DNA from: Floccularia luteovirens
Lineage: Eukaryota > Basidiomycota > Agaricomycetes > Agaricales > Squamanitaceae
Direction of reading: 5' to 3'
DNA: 64,000 nt
Assembly: GCA_009739215.1 (NCBI GenBank)
Contig: VSJF01000005.1
Span: forward strand, 1,116,001 to 1,180,000
Shown: positions 54,672 to 64,000 of the stretch, piece by piece
Numbering within the stretch: the stretch's first letter is position 1
Layout of the letters: every line of letters starts with the position of its first letter
Notes under the pieces: generated by a model
Seen by the model: the letters and a program-made list of their open reading frames with translations, nothing else
Databases searched by the model: none
Told to the model about the DNA's origin: nothing
Translations under genes and position numbers: made by a program

Positions 54672-56631
54672 TTAGAAACCGCCCATACCGCCCATGCCAC
54701 CCATACCTCCCATACCGCCAGGCGCGGGCTTGTCATCTTCGGGAGCGTCCACAACACAAGCCTCACTTGTAGTCAAGAGACTAGCAACTCCGCTTGCGTC
54801 AACTAGAGCAGTACGCACAACCTTCAGTGGGTCAACGATTCCAGCCTTGATCATGTCAACATACTCCCCCTTTGAAGCATCGTATCCCCATGAGAACTTG
54901 TCTGCAGAGCCGTATTTGTTGAGTAGAGTTCCAACAATAACACTTGATTCCTCTCCTGCGTTATTGAGAATTGCACGTGCAGGTCCAGTAACGGCTCTAC
55001 GAATTATAGCAACACCAAGTTCTTGGTCGAAGTTGTTCGTCGGGATTGGTTTAGCATCTGACGAAACTGGCGAACTAGAGGATCCCGTGCCGCTTCCTGG
55101 CGACGACGTTGCTAACTGAAGCGAAGCCTTGAGAAGCGCGACACCACCACCGGGAAGGATACCCTCCTCAACAGCTGCCCTGGTGGCATTCAGAGCATCG
55201 TCGTATCGGTCCTTCTTCTCTCCTACCTCAACCTCAGAGGCACCACCAACTTTAATGACTGCTACACCACCAGACAACTTGGCCAATCGTTCTTGTAGCT
55301 TGGACCTGTCGAACTCGGATGTTGTTGGATCGGCAATGAGAGAACGAAGTTGTTCACAGCGTGCTTGAATGGCATCCTTAGATCCATCACCGTTCAATAC
55401 AATTGTATCGTCCTTGGTGACAGAAATGGAACCAGTTGAGCCGAGCAAGTCTAGACTCGCGCGTTCCAGCTTGATGTCAAGTTCCTCAGTAAATACAGTA
55501 CCGCCTGTTAAGATTGCAAGATCCCCAAGGATAGATTTACGGTTGTCACCGAAGCCTGGTGCTTTTATGGCAACGACCTGTAGCTGGCCACGGAGCTTGT
55601 TCAGGATACATGCTGCGAGGGCCTCACCATCTACATCTTCGGCAATGATAACGAGTGGGCGACGAGCTTGGGCTGCGATTTCGAGCGTGGGAAGGATATC
55701 CTGCAAGATAGAAATTTTCTTCTCGCTGAGAAGGATGAGCGGCTTCTCAAATTCGACCTTTTGGGACTTCACATCCGTTACGAAGTAAGGAGATATGAAT
55801 CCTCGGTCGAATCGCATTCCTTCGGTAATTTCTATTTCATCGTCAATGGTACGACCCTCCTTTACAGTAATGACACCTTCTTTGCCGACTTTTTCCATAG
55901 CTTGGGCAATCAGGTTACCAACATGAGTATCACCGTTCGCAGAGATAGTCGCCACTTGTGCAATTTCAGCAGTAGTGGTTATAGTTTTGGTGTGAGAGGA
56001 TAGGTATTCAACGACGCGGTCAACAGCGGCTTGGGATCCACGACGAAGGTCCATTGGGTTGCAACCTGCCGCGACATTCTTGACACCCTCAGAGTAGATT
56101 GCACGTGCGAGAACGGTCGCGGTGGTAGTTCCATCACCGGCAACTTCATTTGTCTTTTGAGCGACATCTTGCACAAGACTATCATGACACGGGTCAGTAG
56201 GAGCAGAAAATTTTAGCAAAATTAAGTTAATTACCGAGCACCCAAATTCTCGAACTTGTCCTTCAGTGTTATTGATTTTGCTACTGTCACACCATCTGAA
56301 AGAGATCATAATGAGTACATTTTCAGCTTCGTATGGGAATGAAACTTGCCTTTGGTGATCTTAGGACCACCGAAAGACTGCTCTATGATAACGTTACGAC
56401 CTAGAACACCAACCAGTCAGCTATGAAACTGCAAAAACTCTAGACCTACTGACCTTTAGGTCCCAAAGTCACACTGACAGCATTCGCCAACACATCAACA
56501 CCTTTTAGAATGCTGGCTCTGCCCTCGTTCGAGAACTTGATCTCCTTGTGTGCTCCACGGGTTAATGCGGGCTTTGCAGCTTTCGCAACACGGCGGAGAG
56601 ACCTTGATGATGTGGTCGACAGGCGGTGCAT
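54672..56631 (-). CDS. hsp60: Mitochondrial chaperonin HSP60 (GroEL family)
   Basis: Four exons on the minus strand: 56454-56631, 56350-56400, 56235-56295 and 54672-56178, together 598 residues. The N-terminus ([20 protein letters not shown]) is basic and Ser/Thr-rich with no acids, a mitochondrial presequence, followed by [20 protein letters not shown]-binding motifs VTLGPKGRNV and [13 protein letters not shown] are present, as are the apical domain ([18 protein letters not shown]), [10 protein letters not shown] and the C-terminal GGM repeat ending GGF. HSP60 folds imported proteins in the mitochondrial matrix together with HSP10. The second intron starts with GC rather than GT (AAAG|GCAAGT), a known minority splice type. 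A Ser/Gly-rich insertion follows SLQLAT. The gene appears single and intact. Confidence 0.96.
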
Positions 56632-57532
56632 TTTTTAATGATTAAAGAAACTAGAAAGACTTGACTGGATGAGTGGTGGTGTTGAACAAGAAAAGCAAGA
56701 GTCTCGTCTTAAATTTTTTTTTCAAGCGGGAAAAATCTAGAAGATCACGTGAGAAAGTCTAACCCTGCAGAAAATTTTTCAACTGTGAGGGTTGGGAGGA
56801 CACGTTTGATGTTTATATTACCGCTTACTTACTTACATATTGCATTTCAAACCGGATTCCCGTAATATGAACATAAAAGAAAGAAGATTCATTTGGTGTA
56901 CAAATATAAATTCCACAGACATGAAGAACGAGAGCATAGATGGGTAATCAAAAAGAAGAAGGAAAGATAGACTCCTGACAGAGTGTTCATAGTAAGAAAA
57001 TGTGGGAAGTAAATCTGAGCTCTGGGCTATTGGGATGGTAGGTGAATTCTTGGACAAGGAAGACGTAGGATAGCCGGAACGAGAACTAGAGAAGAGAGAT
57101 ATCCAAACTGTATGTTCCGAAGGGTCCGGTCCATACTGTCGCAAGCGAGCTACGATAATATAAAATTCCTATCGTCCCCCCAGAAAACGTAACGTAAAAC
57201 CGTCCAGTCGCAAAGCAAAGTGTCTACTGGGTCATTGACATCCCAGAACCAAACAAGTCAGTTCCCCACCGTAGATCTTAAACAGTCCAAGTAACTTTGT
57301 GCTTGCGAGATGTCTGAAATGATTGATAAGGTATTACGCTTGTGAGCCCGTTTACGAGACGCCTAGCAACCTTATTGGAAGGGGAAGGGCAAGCATCAGC
57401 TCCATTGAGTTTAGTTTATGCATGAATAATCCGTCTAAAAACAAAAGTGAATATGAGCCCAGATATTCTGACCGTTGATCATGAAGCTACTAACCTTCTG
57501 CCAAGACCAGTAATCATAAGAAAGCCAAAAGG
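56632..57532. other. Intergenic, HSP60 upstream region
   Basis: No gene recognised. The 150 bp upstream of HSP60 contain an A/T-rich run and a TCTAGAAGATCACGTGAGAA stretch (about 56738-56757) with GAA/TTC blocks that could act as an imperfect heat-shock element; this is inference only. The rest, to 57532, is the 3' side of the PIN-like gene. Confidence 0.35.
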
Positions 57533-58864
57533 TCACGGGTCTGGGTCAAGCTTTTCTCCTCTAGCAAGGACGCGGACGACTTTGCTTGGCTGAGCGACCA
57601 TTTCCATCATGGCCATGACGGCTGGGGGACGTTCAACTAAACCAACCTTATTCATTCCTTCATTTCCCGAGCTTCTACGGCCCCGCGGACCATGAGAGTT
57701 GCTGTGAGGGTGAGCCCGCCTAGGTCGATCATCATCTTCGGCCCCACGTCCAGGGAGTGTCGGATCAACCTCCAACAAGGTTATCTCCGCTTTGGCAGCC
57801 CAATGTGCCACCAAGGTTCCGGAAGAACGTGGCTCAAATTTGTTGGTATGGAGCAACGTAGGGGCGGGGAGAGGAACAGGCGTCATTGGAGCATCATTGG
57901 AGCCCTCCGTGAGCTTCATAGGAGCAGACTGGGGAGACGTGGTTGGAGATGAGGAAAGCACTGCCAATACAACATTCAAGACGTGAGAACCAGCGTCAAC
58001 CGATTTGTTTGGGCGTTCAGCCTTGGAATTGGTTTCTGTTTCAGGATTTTCAACCTCCCAACGCGCGCAACAGATTGTGCGCCGGACCCATTCCGGTGAG
58101 GTACTCGCGAGCGGACCAAGCTTTGATTCCCATTCAGATGAATCCTTGAATTTTATATTATCCCATAGAACGAAGGCATCGTCCCTCTGTACACGAATGC
58201 GTGGGTTGGTCCCAACTTGGGCTTCCAAGATGCGAGACGCTGCACGAGCTCTTTGTGCAAGTGAGCTAGTGCCCTTCTTCAGAAGGTCGAGGGTGTTAAG
58301 AGCTATCGACACTGTGAGAAACATATAGATATTGACCATAGTTATTAACCATACCTTCCAATGGGACAATGACCACTTCTTCCCTGCCTTCCCTGCACCA
58401 TTTCTTAATTTTATATAAAGCATGGATGAGGACGCTTGCATCAACCACAACTACGTCAGCATCCTTTTCGGCTTTGCCCCCTTCAGCTGACCGACGCCTG
58501 TCTTTATTTGTTACATTCCGGTCGAATTCCTTGTTTTTAAATAGCGGTTTCTCTTTGATCATAACTTGAGGTTCTCCTGCCTTCTTCCTTTGCGCCAGCT
58601 TTGGCACTGGTGAACTTGTTCGGAGCTTGCTAGCATTGGTATTTCCAGGCGCAGTCGACCTTCTATCCCTCCAATTTCCAGAGCCAGCACTGTTATACAT
58701 GGTCTTCTCGAGTTGTTCCACTTGGTGGTTCAGGAACGCTGTTCCGAGAGCACGAGACATTGCCAATTTGTTTGCATTATTGGTAGCAATCTGAACCCAG
58801 ATATAGATAAGTACTATGATACTTATAAGATAGATATGGATAGACTGACCTTGCCCTCTGCCAT
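57533..58864 (-). CDS. PIN-domain-like protein, function unknown
   Basis: Three exons on the minus strand: 58850-58864 (MAEGK), 58355-58790 and 57533-58302 (or 58311 with the alternative acceptor), giving about 406-409 residues. After a short helical start (FLNHQVEQLEKTM) and a basic linker, a PIN-type nuclease-like core begins: ADVVVVDASVLIHALYKIKK (conserved first Asp), EEVVIVPLE, then NTLDLLKKGTSSLAQRARAA. The second half is Pro/Ser/Thr-rich and ends GEKLDPDP. PIN domains cleave RNA in decay pathways, but only part of the acidic cluster is evident and the protein is otherwise unrecognised. Both acceptors keep the frame, so the exon 3 boundary is uncertain by nine bases. The start ATG was chosen because it splices in phase to the second exon. 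Confidence 0.65.
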
Positions 58865-59449
58865 TCAAGCAATACCCGCTGATAGTTAAGGAAGTGGATG
58901 TGTAGTTGAAATAACAGGTAATGAGGTTGATTGTTCTGTGTGATACTCCCATCACAGGAGCCTGGTGCCAGAGGCTGTATATCGCTTAGTCAGCAGACCC
59001 ACGCGAGCGCCGTCTTTCGGCCGGGCCGGAGTAACAATATTATGATTTGGTTGGCAGGTGTTGAATTAAGTTCAATGCTGTACTGCTATACAGTCTATCT
59101 CTACGAGTACAGCTTTTAACACAAGAACATCAGCAAAATTCTCACAGCTTCTGACAACGTTGGGTAAAACTACAGCTCAATTGAGAAATATCAACTTAAA
59201 TCGCAGTCAACACTCACGAATTTACCATGTCCATCATGTTACAGTTTAAATGTCCCCATTACACACACTGCTTTCTTGTCAACGATGATGAAACTTGTTG
59301 AGTGGTGGCAACGCTGACCATCTTACATTGAAACCGTTTGGAATTCTCTATAGGATTCAATTTCTCATGATTAATCAAATCAACACAAGTTTATCATGGT
59401 GAAACATCAACACTCTTCCTCTGTTATTACACAGCTGTGGAATACTATG
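58865..59449. other. Intergenic
   Basis: Between the PIN-like gene start and the P450 stop, both minus strand. No gene, repeat or RNA recognised. Confidence 0.5.
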
Positions 59450-62030
59450 CTAACCTCCGACTGCACTGATCACAAGCGGAAGGGCTGGAACGTCACCACT
59501 ACCTTTGACTTCCGGCATTGCAATCAAATCCATTTTCCAGTCAACTTCCTTATCTGACGACGCAAATCTCAATGACATCAACAGCCAGGATATAACCAAC
59601 TCTGCATTGTGAATGTAAGGAACGTTGTTCTGCTGAGACTGTGGATTTGCAGTATATCTGTGCGACTTACTTATCTCCAATTCAGAGAATCTGAACCCTC
59701 TGTAAACTGGTTAGCTGGAGATTTGAAAATATACTGGATGTTGACATACATGCAAGCACGGTTCCCACCAGAAAAAGTCATTCTAAGGTAAGTTAGTAAT
59801 AAGTAAGTAAAAAAAGCACGATCAAGCATTAAATGAAGACTTGCAAATGTGAGTATACTCCCGGAATGTTAGCATTCTTCACACTCTCCGGCAAAGGAGA
59901 TAGCCAACGTTCCGGTTTCCATTCATACGAGTCGGAACCCCAGACCCTCGGATTTCTGTTTGCTTCCAAAATTGATATAGTGATGATTGTATCCTTAGGT
60001 ACCGATACTTCATAGATTTCGCTTCCATCGACCCCTTTCAAGGGATACAAGAGTGGCAATACAGCGTCCTTCTTTGTTCTAAATTACAAGATTAAGATTG
60101 TAACCTCTGAAGAAGTCACCTTGGGATAGAACCTACATTCGTCGTTGCACAGACACTGGAGGATATCTTTCAAATTTCCAAACCACCTGCATTATTATTA
60201 AAAAAATCTAGATATTGTAAGTACAACTCACAATCTCAGAGTTTCGCGGAATACCGCATCCAGAAATGAGAGGCCAACAAGTGCATCATAATCTAAATTG
60301 TCATTATGGTTTTTATAAGCCTCCGTTACTTCTGTCCGCAATCTGTCTTGTACTTCAGGATTTTTTGCCAAGAGGTCGAATGTGCGCGCGAGTGCTCCAG
60401 AAGATGTACCAGTTGCAGCGAACATAAAAGTCCTTAGATACTTAGTAGCAGCACTCATTATGGTCAGCTGAAACGAAACCTACGATACTTGACCAACAAG
60501 CTCCTCTTCAGATAATCTGTTCTCTTGCGATGCTTCCATATTGGCTCTCACTAGAAAACTCATTCATCGTCGGCATTCTTTGAGGATGATTCATGAATCA
60601 CGAAAGTGTCATACGCACATAAAATACTTATTAAATCATGTCCATGACCAATTTGCTTGGAAACAGTCTCATCCCCTCCTGACAAAACCCGCTTTTTCAA
60701 ATCGATGATTTCCAATGCTGTTTTATGGAGAATATCAATGACATCGCGTAGTCGGTGTAGGGTTTTCCAAGGTAAGATATCCACGACCATTCGCTGGAAT
60801 CGGGGTGATCCAATTTTATGGACGAGAGGAAATAAGTAGGCCCATGCAAAGACCATTTTGAAAAGCAATGGTCTGCTAATCAATATAGCGGTGAGGAGTG
60901 TATAACTAAATGATACACGTACAAGAACAACCGAATCGAGATGCCATAAGGATGTGGGGTTTCGTTTTCTGCTAGTGAGTCGAACGAGTATCCCAATCCA
61001 CATTGACCAAGAACTTCAAGTACGACCCGGGAAGTCCAATCAAGGACATCGACCTATTTAGAGGGTGGTAATGAATATTTATATGAATATAACTAGCTTA
61101 CCTCCTGGGGCCCGTTGCGCACTTTGTTTTCTAATACCGTTCGGAACTGTTATCAAAGTAAGAACTAACCAGCGGTTTTATGCAGCCACCAAACTAACTC
61201 TCTCTATCACACCTTGGAAAATCGGTACTACAAGGGTGATAAGTATATGTAAAACATTTTTACAAATTTGACTATACCCATTGAACGCAAATGGGTGATG
61301 GAAAAGATTGGTCGGAGGATCTTTCGTTGTCTGTGGTGCTGTTGTCCTTGTTACGCCGGAATATGAGATACAGCATGGAAAGTTTCTGCTCTAAGGTACT
61401 GACCTAATGCCGACAATAGACCTTCTCCGAAAGCTATCTTATTGAAGCTAGACCGGAAATGTAAATTGTTGCAATGCGATCAATTGTGATGGGAATTACT
61501 TTATGAACTGTTCCTCCTCCTTGTAAATTTCGTTATCCTGTTATTGTTTAGCATGACTACAGCTAATGATCATAAGAACTTTACTTGTATAAGAATGTGA
61601 TGTAAGGCTTTCGGGTCGAAAACATATAATTGCTTTTCCTAATTTGAGCATGTGTAAGCAGGACCCATGACTGATAATACTATACAGTAAGTGACGCACA
61701 CCAAGCAAGGCAGTCATTTTAACCACCCCACCATCTGGTGAGTACGAAGTTAGTTTACTATGGGAATGTCTAACATATAGCCCACATTTCTCAGAGATTT
61801 CTTGGTGGTATGCCCAGCCGTCCTTGTCGAAAAGCTCCTTAAAATTGCCTACAAATTGTTAAAAAGATTGTTCAGCAGGTTACTAATTGCACTTTACCTG
61901 TGAGATATGAGGATGGAGGAGGTCCAGGAATATTACCCAGAGGAGTTGACACCAAAAACCTTCTTAGGAGGCGCCAAAGACACCACAAACAGAAGATTAG
62001 GACAAAAGTGTTTATAGTTTGGCCAATCAT
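59450..62030 (-). CDS. Cytochrome P450 monooxygenase
   Basis: A multi-exon minus-strand gene. The ATG at 62030 starts a membrane anchor (INTFVLIFCLWCLWRLL) followed by the hinge PLGNIPGPPPS. Further exons read FKELFDKDGWAYHQEISEKC, FGEGLLSALG, QHHRQRKILRPIFSITHLRS, VDVLDWTSRVVLEVLGQCGL with GYSFD, helix I TFMFAATGTSSGALAR, helix K FRETLRL (ExxR), YEWKPERWL (PERF region) and the heme loop FSGGNRACIGFRFSELEI formed across an intron. The end is VKGSGDVPALPLVISAVGG. The enzyme would sit in the endoplasmic reticulum and need a P450 reductase. Odd point: the usual acidic residue of helix I (AGxDT) is Gly here (AATGTS). Introns were placed by motif and phase; a few junctions are uncertain. Substrate unknown; no adjacent biosynthetic cluster is evident. 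Confidence 0.88.
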
Positions 62031-62608
62031 ATTTTATGATCGTGTGCAGGCGACTGTTCAGAGGCTATATGCTCCTGCTGAAGTCTAGGGTATTTATTTC
62101 CGCACCCCATTACGAAAGGATAGCGCCCACGATAAGCTTTGGATGTTTTTACACTCGAGAGTTGAACCAAAAGGAAGAAATGTTCTCAGGCTTTTGCATA
62201 AACATTGAGAAGTAATCCTCACCGCTTTCACTCGTAGGCTGAGCTGAGTCGCGTCATGATTTTTTTCATCCCCATAGGGGAGCGGTGGATGTGCCGCTTA
62301 CATACCTTCACTGACTGTTCTCGGGATTTATTCGAGATATAACATAATCCGGTATATACGGGAAGGAACGGCAAAAAGAGAGCACAAGGTAAGAACAGGA
62401 CGCATGACCTTGAGGATTGTTAGTCAAGTGCAGTACTTACTGTACTGTTGGGGACTGAACATTTTTAGATTTTGTGTAAATGGTTTCCATCCTGTATAAG
62501 TAAAACGTGCTGATATCAACATGGGGATATGATTAAATTTATAGCACGGTTTTACCGCTGCGGAATCAGAATGCTGTTATTATACATGCAGATCGATCAG
62601 CCATCAGA
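62031..62608. other. Intergenic, P450 upstream region
   Basis: No gene recognised between the P450 start and the stop of the HNH-motif gene. Confidence 0.5.
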
Positions 62609-63317
62609 TCAGCCACGTCGTACGCCATATCTCTGCTTCATAGCATACTTTTGCCACCTCTGTATATCTTCTCTTTCCAGAAGCAGGTCTATTGTATGGA
62701 AGTAGCGGGCCAGGTTTTCATTTGAAGCGATTTTGTGAACGGCCGAATGACAAGGTCTAGCAACACAGTTGGTTATAATGGGACCAGAGAAAAGGTGAGT
62801 ATGTTACGAAACCATACCTACAAAGCCACGCTACAGAATTTATCATACTTTCTGGATGCCACTTCTGCTTCAGGACTTTCGCGTGCACCGAACGTGGTAT
62901 AAGGTGATGATAGGTCAATGGTATTTCACGATAGCATATTTCACATTCTGTTGTTCGGGTGGATTTCCATACAGGTGGAGGTACGCAAGCCTCGTCTATA
63001 TAGTCCACAAGGGCCTTGCGCAGAAAAGTAACCGCTTCTTCAGCGGAAGCAGCAACTCGGTAAGCTACCAGTGTGTCGATGAAATCTGTGGATATAGAGT
63101 CGAGTGATATCGAGTCAACATTTGGTACGTTGGAACGGGTTTCGTATGTTGCTTCGTGAATTGCGTTTGGTAAGGAAGGCCAAGACTCAGTGGCGAGATA
63201 AGTGGTAAAGTCGTCTAAGCTGGAGTCTGCTGGGTCATTTTCATTTGATGTAACAAGGACGTGGCGGGCAATACAGTCCTTGAATAAGAAAAACTGAGAC
63301 TTTTCTTCTGATAACAT
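62609..63317 (-). CDS. HNH-motif protein of a fungal conserved family, function unknown
   Basis: Two exons, 62818-63317 and 62609-62756, joined by a GT-AG intron in phase, 215 residues. The N-terminal two thirds is acidic and helical (DDFTTYLATESWPSLPNAIH, FIDTLVAYRVAASAEEAVTF). The C-terminal third holds CEICYREIPLTYHHLIPR, a spacer with HPESMINSVAWLC, and RPCHSAVHKIASNE from exon 2. This is the Cys-x2-Cys ... HH ... Cys-x2-Cys-His layout of a zinc-stabilised HNH (beta-beta-alpha metal) fold. Such folds are often nucleases; whether this one cuts nucleic acid is not shown. The ATG at 63317 opens the frame. Neighbours on both sides are also minus strand. Confidence 0.72.
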
Positions 63318-63467
63318 CGATATCTTTCAAAATTCAAGTCCATAGTGGTGTATGAACAGCTCCGCTGATCATTATCTTCGTGACAACACCTTATATGGGC
63401 GAAGGGCAAGCATGTGACTATTTTCCCTGCGGAAGGAATTTCATTCCATAACTTAGTACTACATACA

Positions 63468-64000
63468 TCAGTTGTAGTCTCGTTCCCAGCCGTTTGGTGC
63501 CATGGAGATGTCATTTTGAGTAAGCTTCAGCTCATCAAACACAGCAGTCAGCTCTTGGCATACCCCCACTCCTTCACACTTGCGTCCAGCATATGCAACT
63601 GAAAAGTCGGTTATCAACATCCGTTGTTTCGACCGTAAGATATTACTTGGGTGGATATCACCATGCAGAACACCTGATTGGTGAATCTGTAGGAGTGGTC
63701 GAAAGATGGCAAGTCTAAGTCAATATACGTGTCAATCAAAGTTGTAGAAGATAATTAGTACTACCAATACGAACCTTTCATATAATGACAAACCATTGAA
63801 TGTCTCCAGAGCATCGCCACCATGGTTCATTATAATACATGAATATTGAAGTCCCTCAAATTCGCCCCTAAAGTTACCATAGAACTTAGGCACAGCAATG
63901 TCGTAGAGTTTATGGAGTTTGTGATATGCTGCAGCCTCAACTTTGAAAGAGTCTGCAAAGCCATCCTTTGCGAGTTTAACTATGGCTGTACCAGAATATT
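63468..64000 (-). CDS. Protein-kinase-like / phosphotransferase-type protein (cut by window edge)
   Basis: Exons at 63775-64000 (5' part continues outside the window) and 63468-63714, with a GT-AG intron between. Reading toward the stop: AIVKLAKDGFADSFKVEAAA (candidate ATP-binding Lys and helix-C Glu), YDIAVPKFYGNFRGEFEGLQ, MNHGGDALETFNGLSLYER (hinge), then the catalytic loop HQSGVLHGDIHPSNILRSKQ (HGDxHxxN) and LITDFSVAYAG (DFG-like). This is the kinase-like fold of aminoglycoside-phosphotransferase and related fungal proteins rather than a classical HRD protein kinase. The substrate is unknown. It ends NGWERDYN at TGA 63468-63470. Confidence 0.75.

Noticed and set aside
54694..55788. Plus-strand frames of 79-141 aa opposite HSP60
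   Set aside because: Antisense shadows of a highly conserved minus-strand gene.
57692..58328. Plus-strand frames opposite the PIN-like gene
   Set aside because: They lie entirely within coding exons of the minus-strand gene, and the minus strand shows domain motifs and consistent splicing.

Overview
The window looks like nuclear DNA of a filamentous basidiomycete, probably an Agaricomycete. The evidence is spliceosomal genes with many 50-70 bp GT-AG introns, a mitochondrial-type HSP60, a fungal P450, and Ty1/copia and Ty3/gypsy (including chromodomain) retroelements of the kinds common in mushroom genomes. The species cannot be named from the sequence. Exon coordinates are hand-derived from splice motifs and reading frame; similarity statements are by eye, not computed.

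Layout. (1) 1-2.7 kb: 3' end of a copia element with its LTR, then LTR and repeat debris. (2) 2.7-6.4 kb: a duplicated block (duplicon, left copy) with an S9 prolyl-oligopeptidase-like gene. (3) 6.4-44.0 kb: about 37 kb of nested retroelements. I resolve eight or nine LTR families, and most solo LTRs can be pinned by 5-bp target-site duplications (TSDs). The youngest clear element is a copia at 37075-41560 with paired 161-bp LTRs and TSD TAAAT. (4) 44.0-47.9 kb: the second, direct copy of the duplicon, with its own intact-looking peptidase gene. (5) 47.9-54.3 kb: a tandem array of four aldo/keto reductase copies, one intact and three degraded. (6) 54.7-64 kb: minus-strand host genes, namely HSP60, a PIN-like protein, a cytochrome P450, an HNH-motif protein and a kinase-like protein cut by the window edge.

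Main structural conclusions. The two peptidase duplicons flank the transposon island. A 6.2-kb segment (35550-41731) is inverted between two oppositely oriented chromovirus LTRs; undoing it restores three things at once: the TSD of a solo LTR (GTTAC/GTTAT), the TSD of an older LTR (AATGG) and the continuity of a third repeat that has an uninterrupted reference copy at 52.7-53.1 kb. Retroelement reading frames are broken mostly by TGA where the family has Arg (CGA), and LTR copies differ mainly by transitions, so decay of methylated CpG is the likely cause. A composite repeat made of CCATAG units plus a T-rich minisatellite occurs in two inverted copies and is not assigned to any known class. 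I see no CRISPR, tRNA, rRNA or prokaryotic features.
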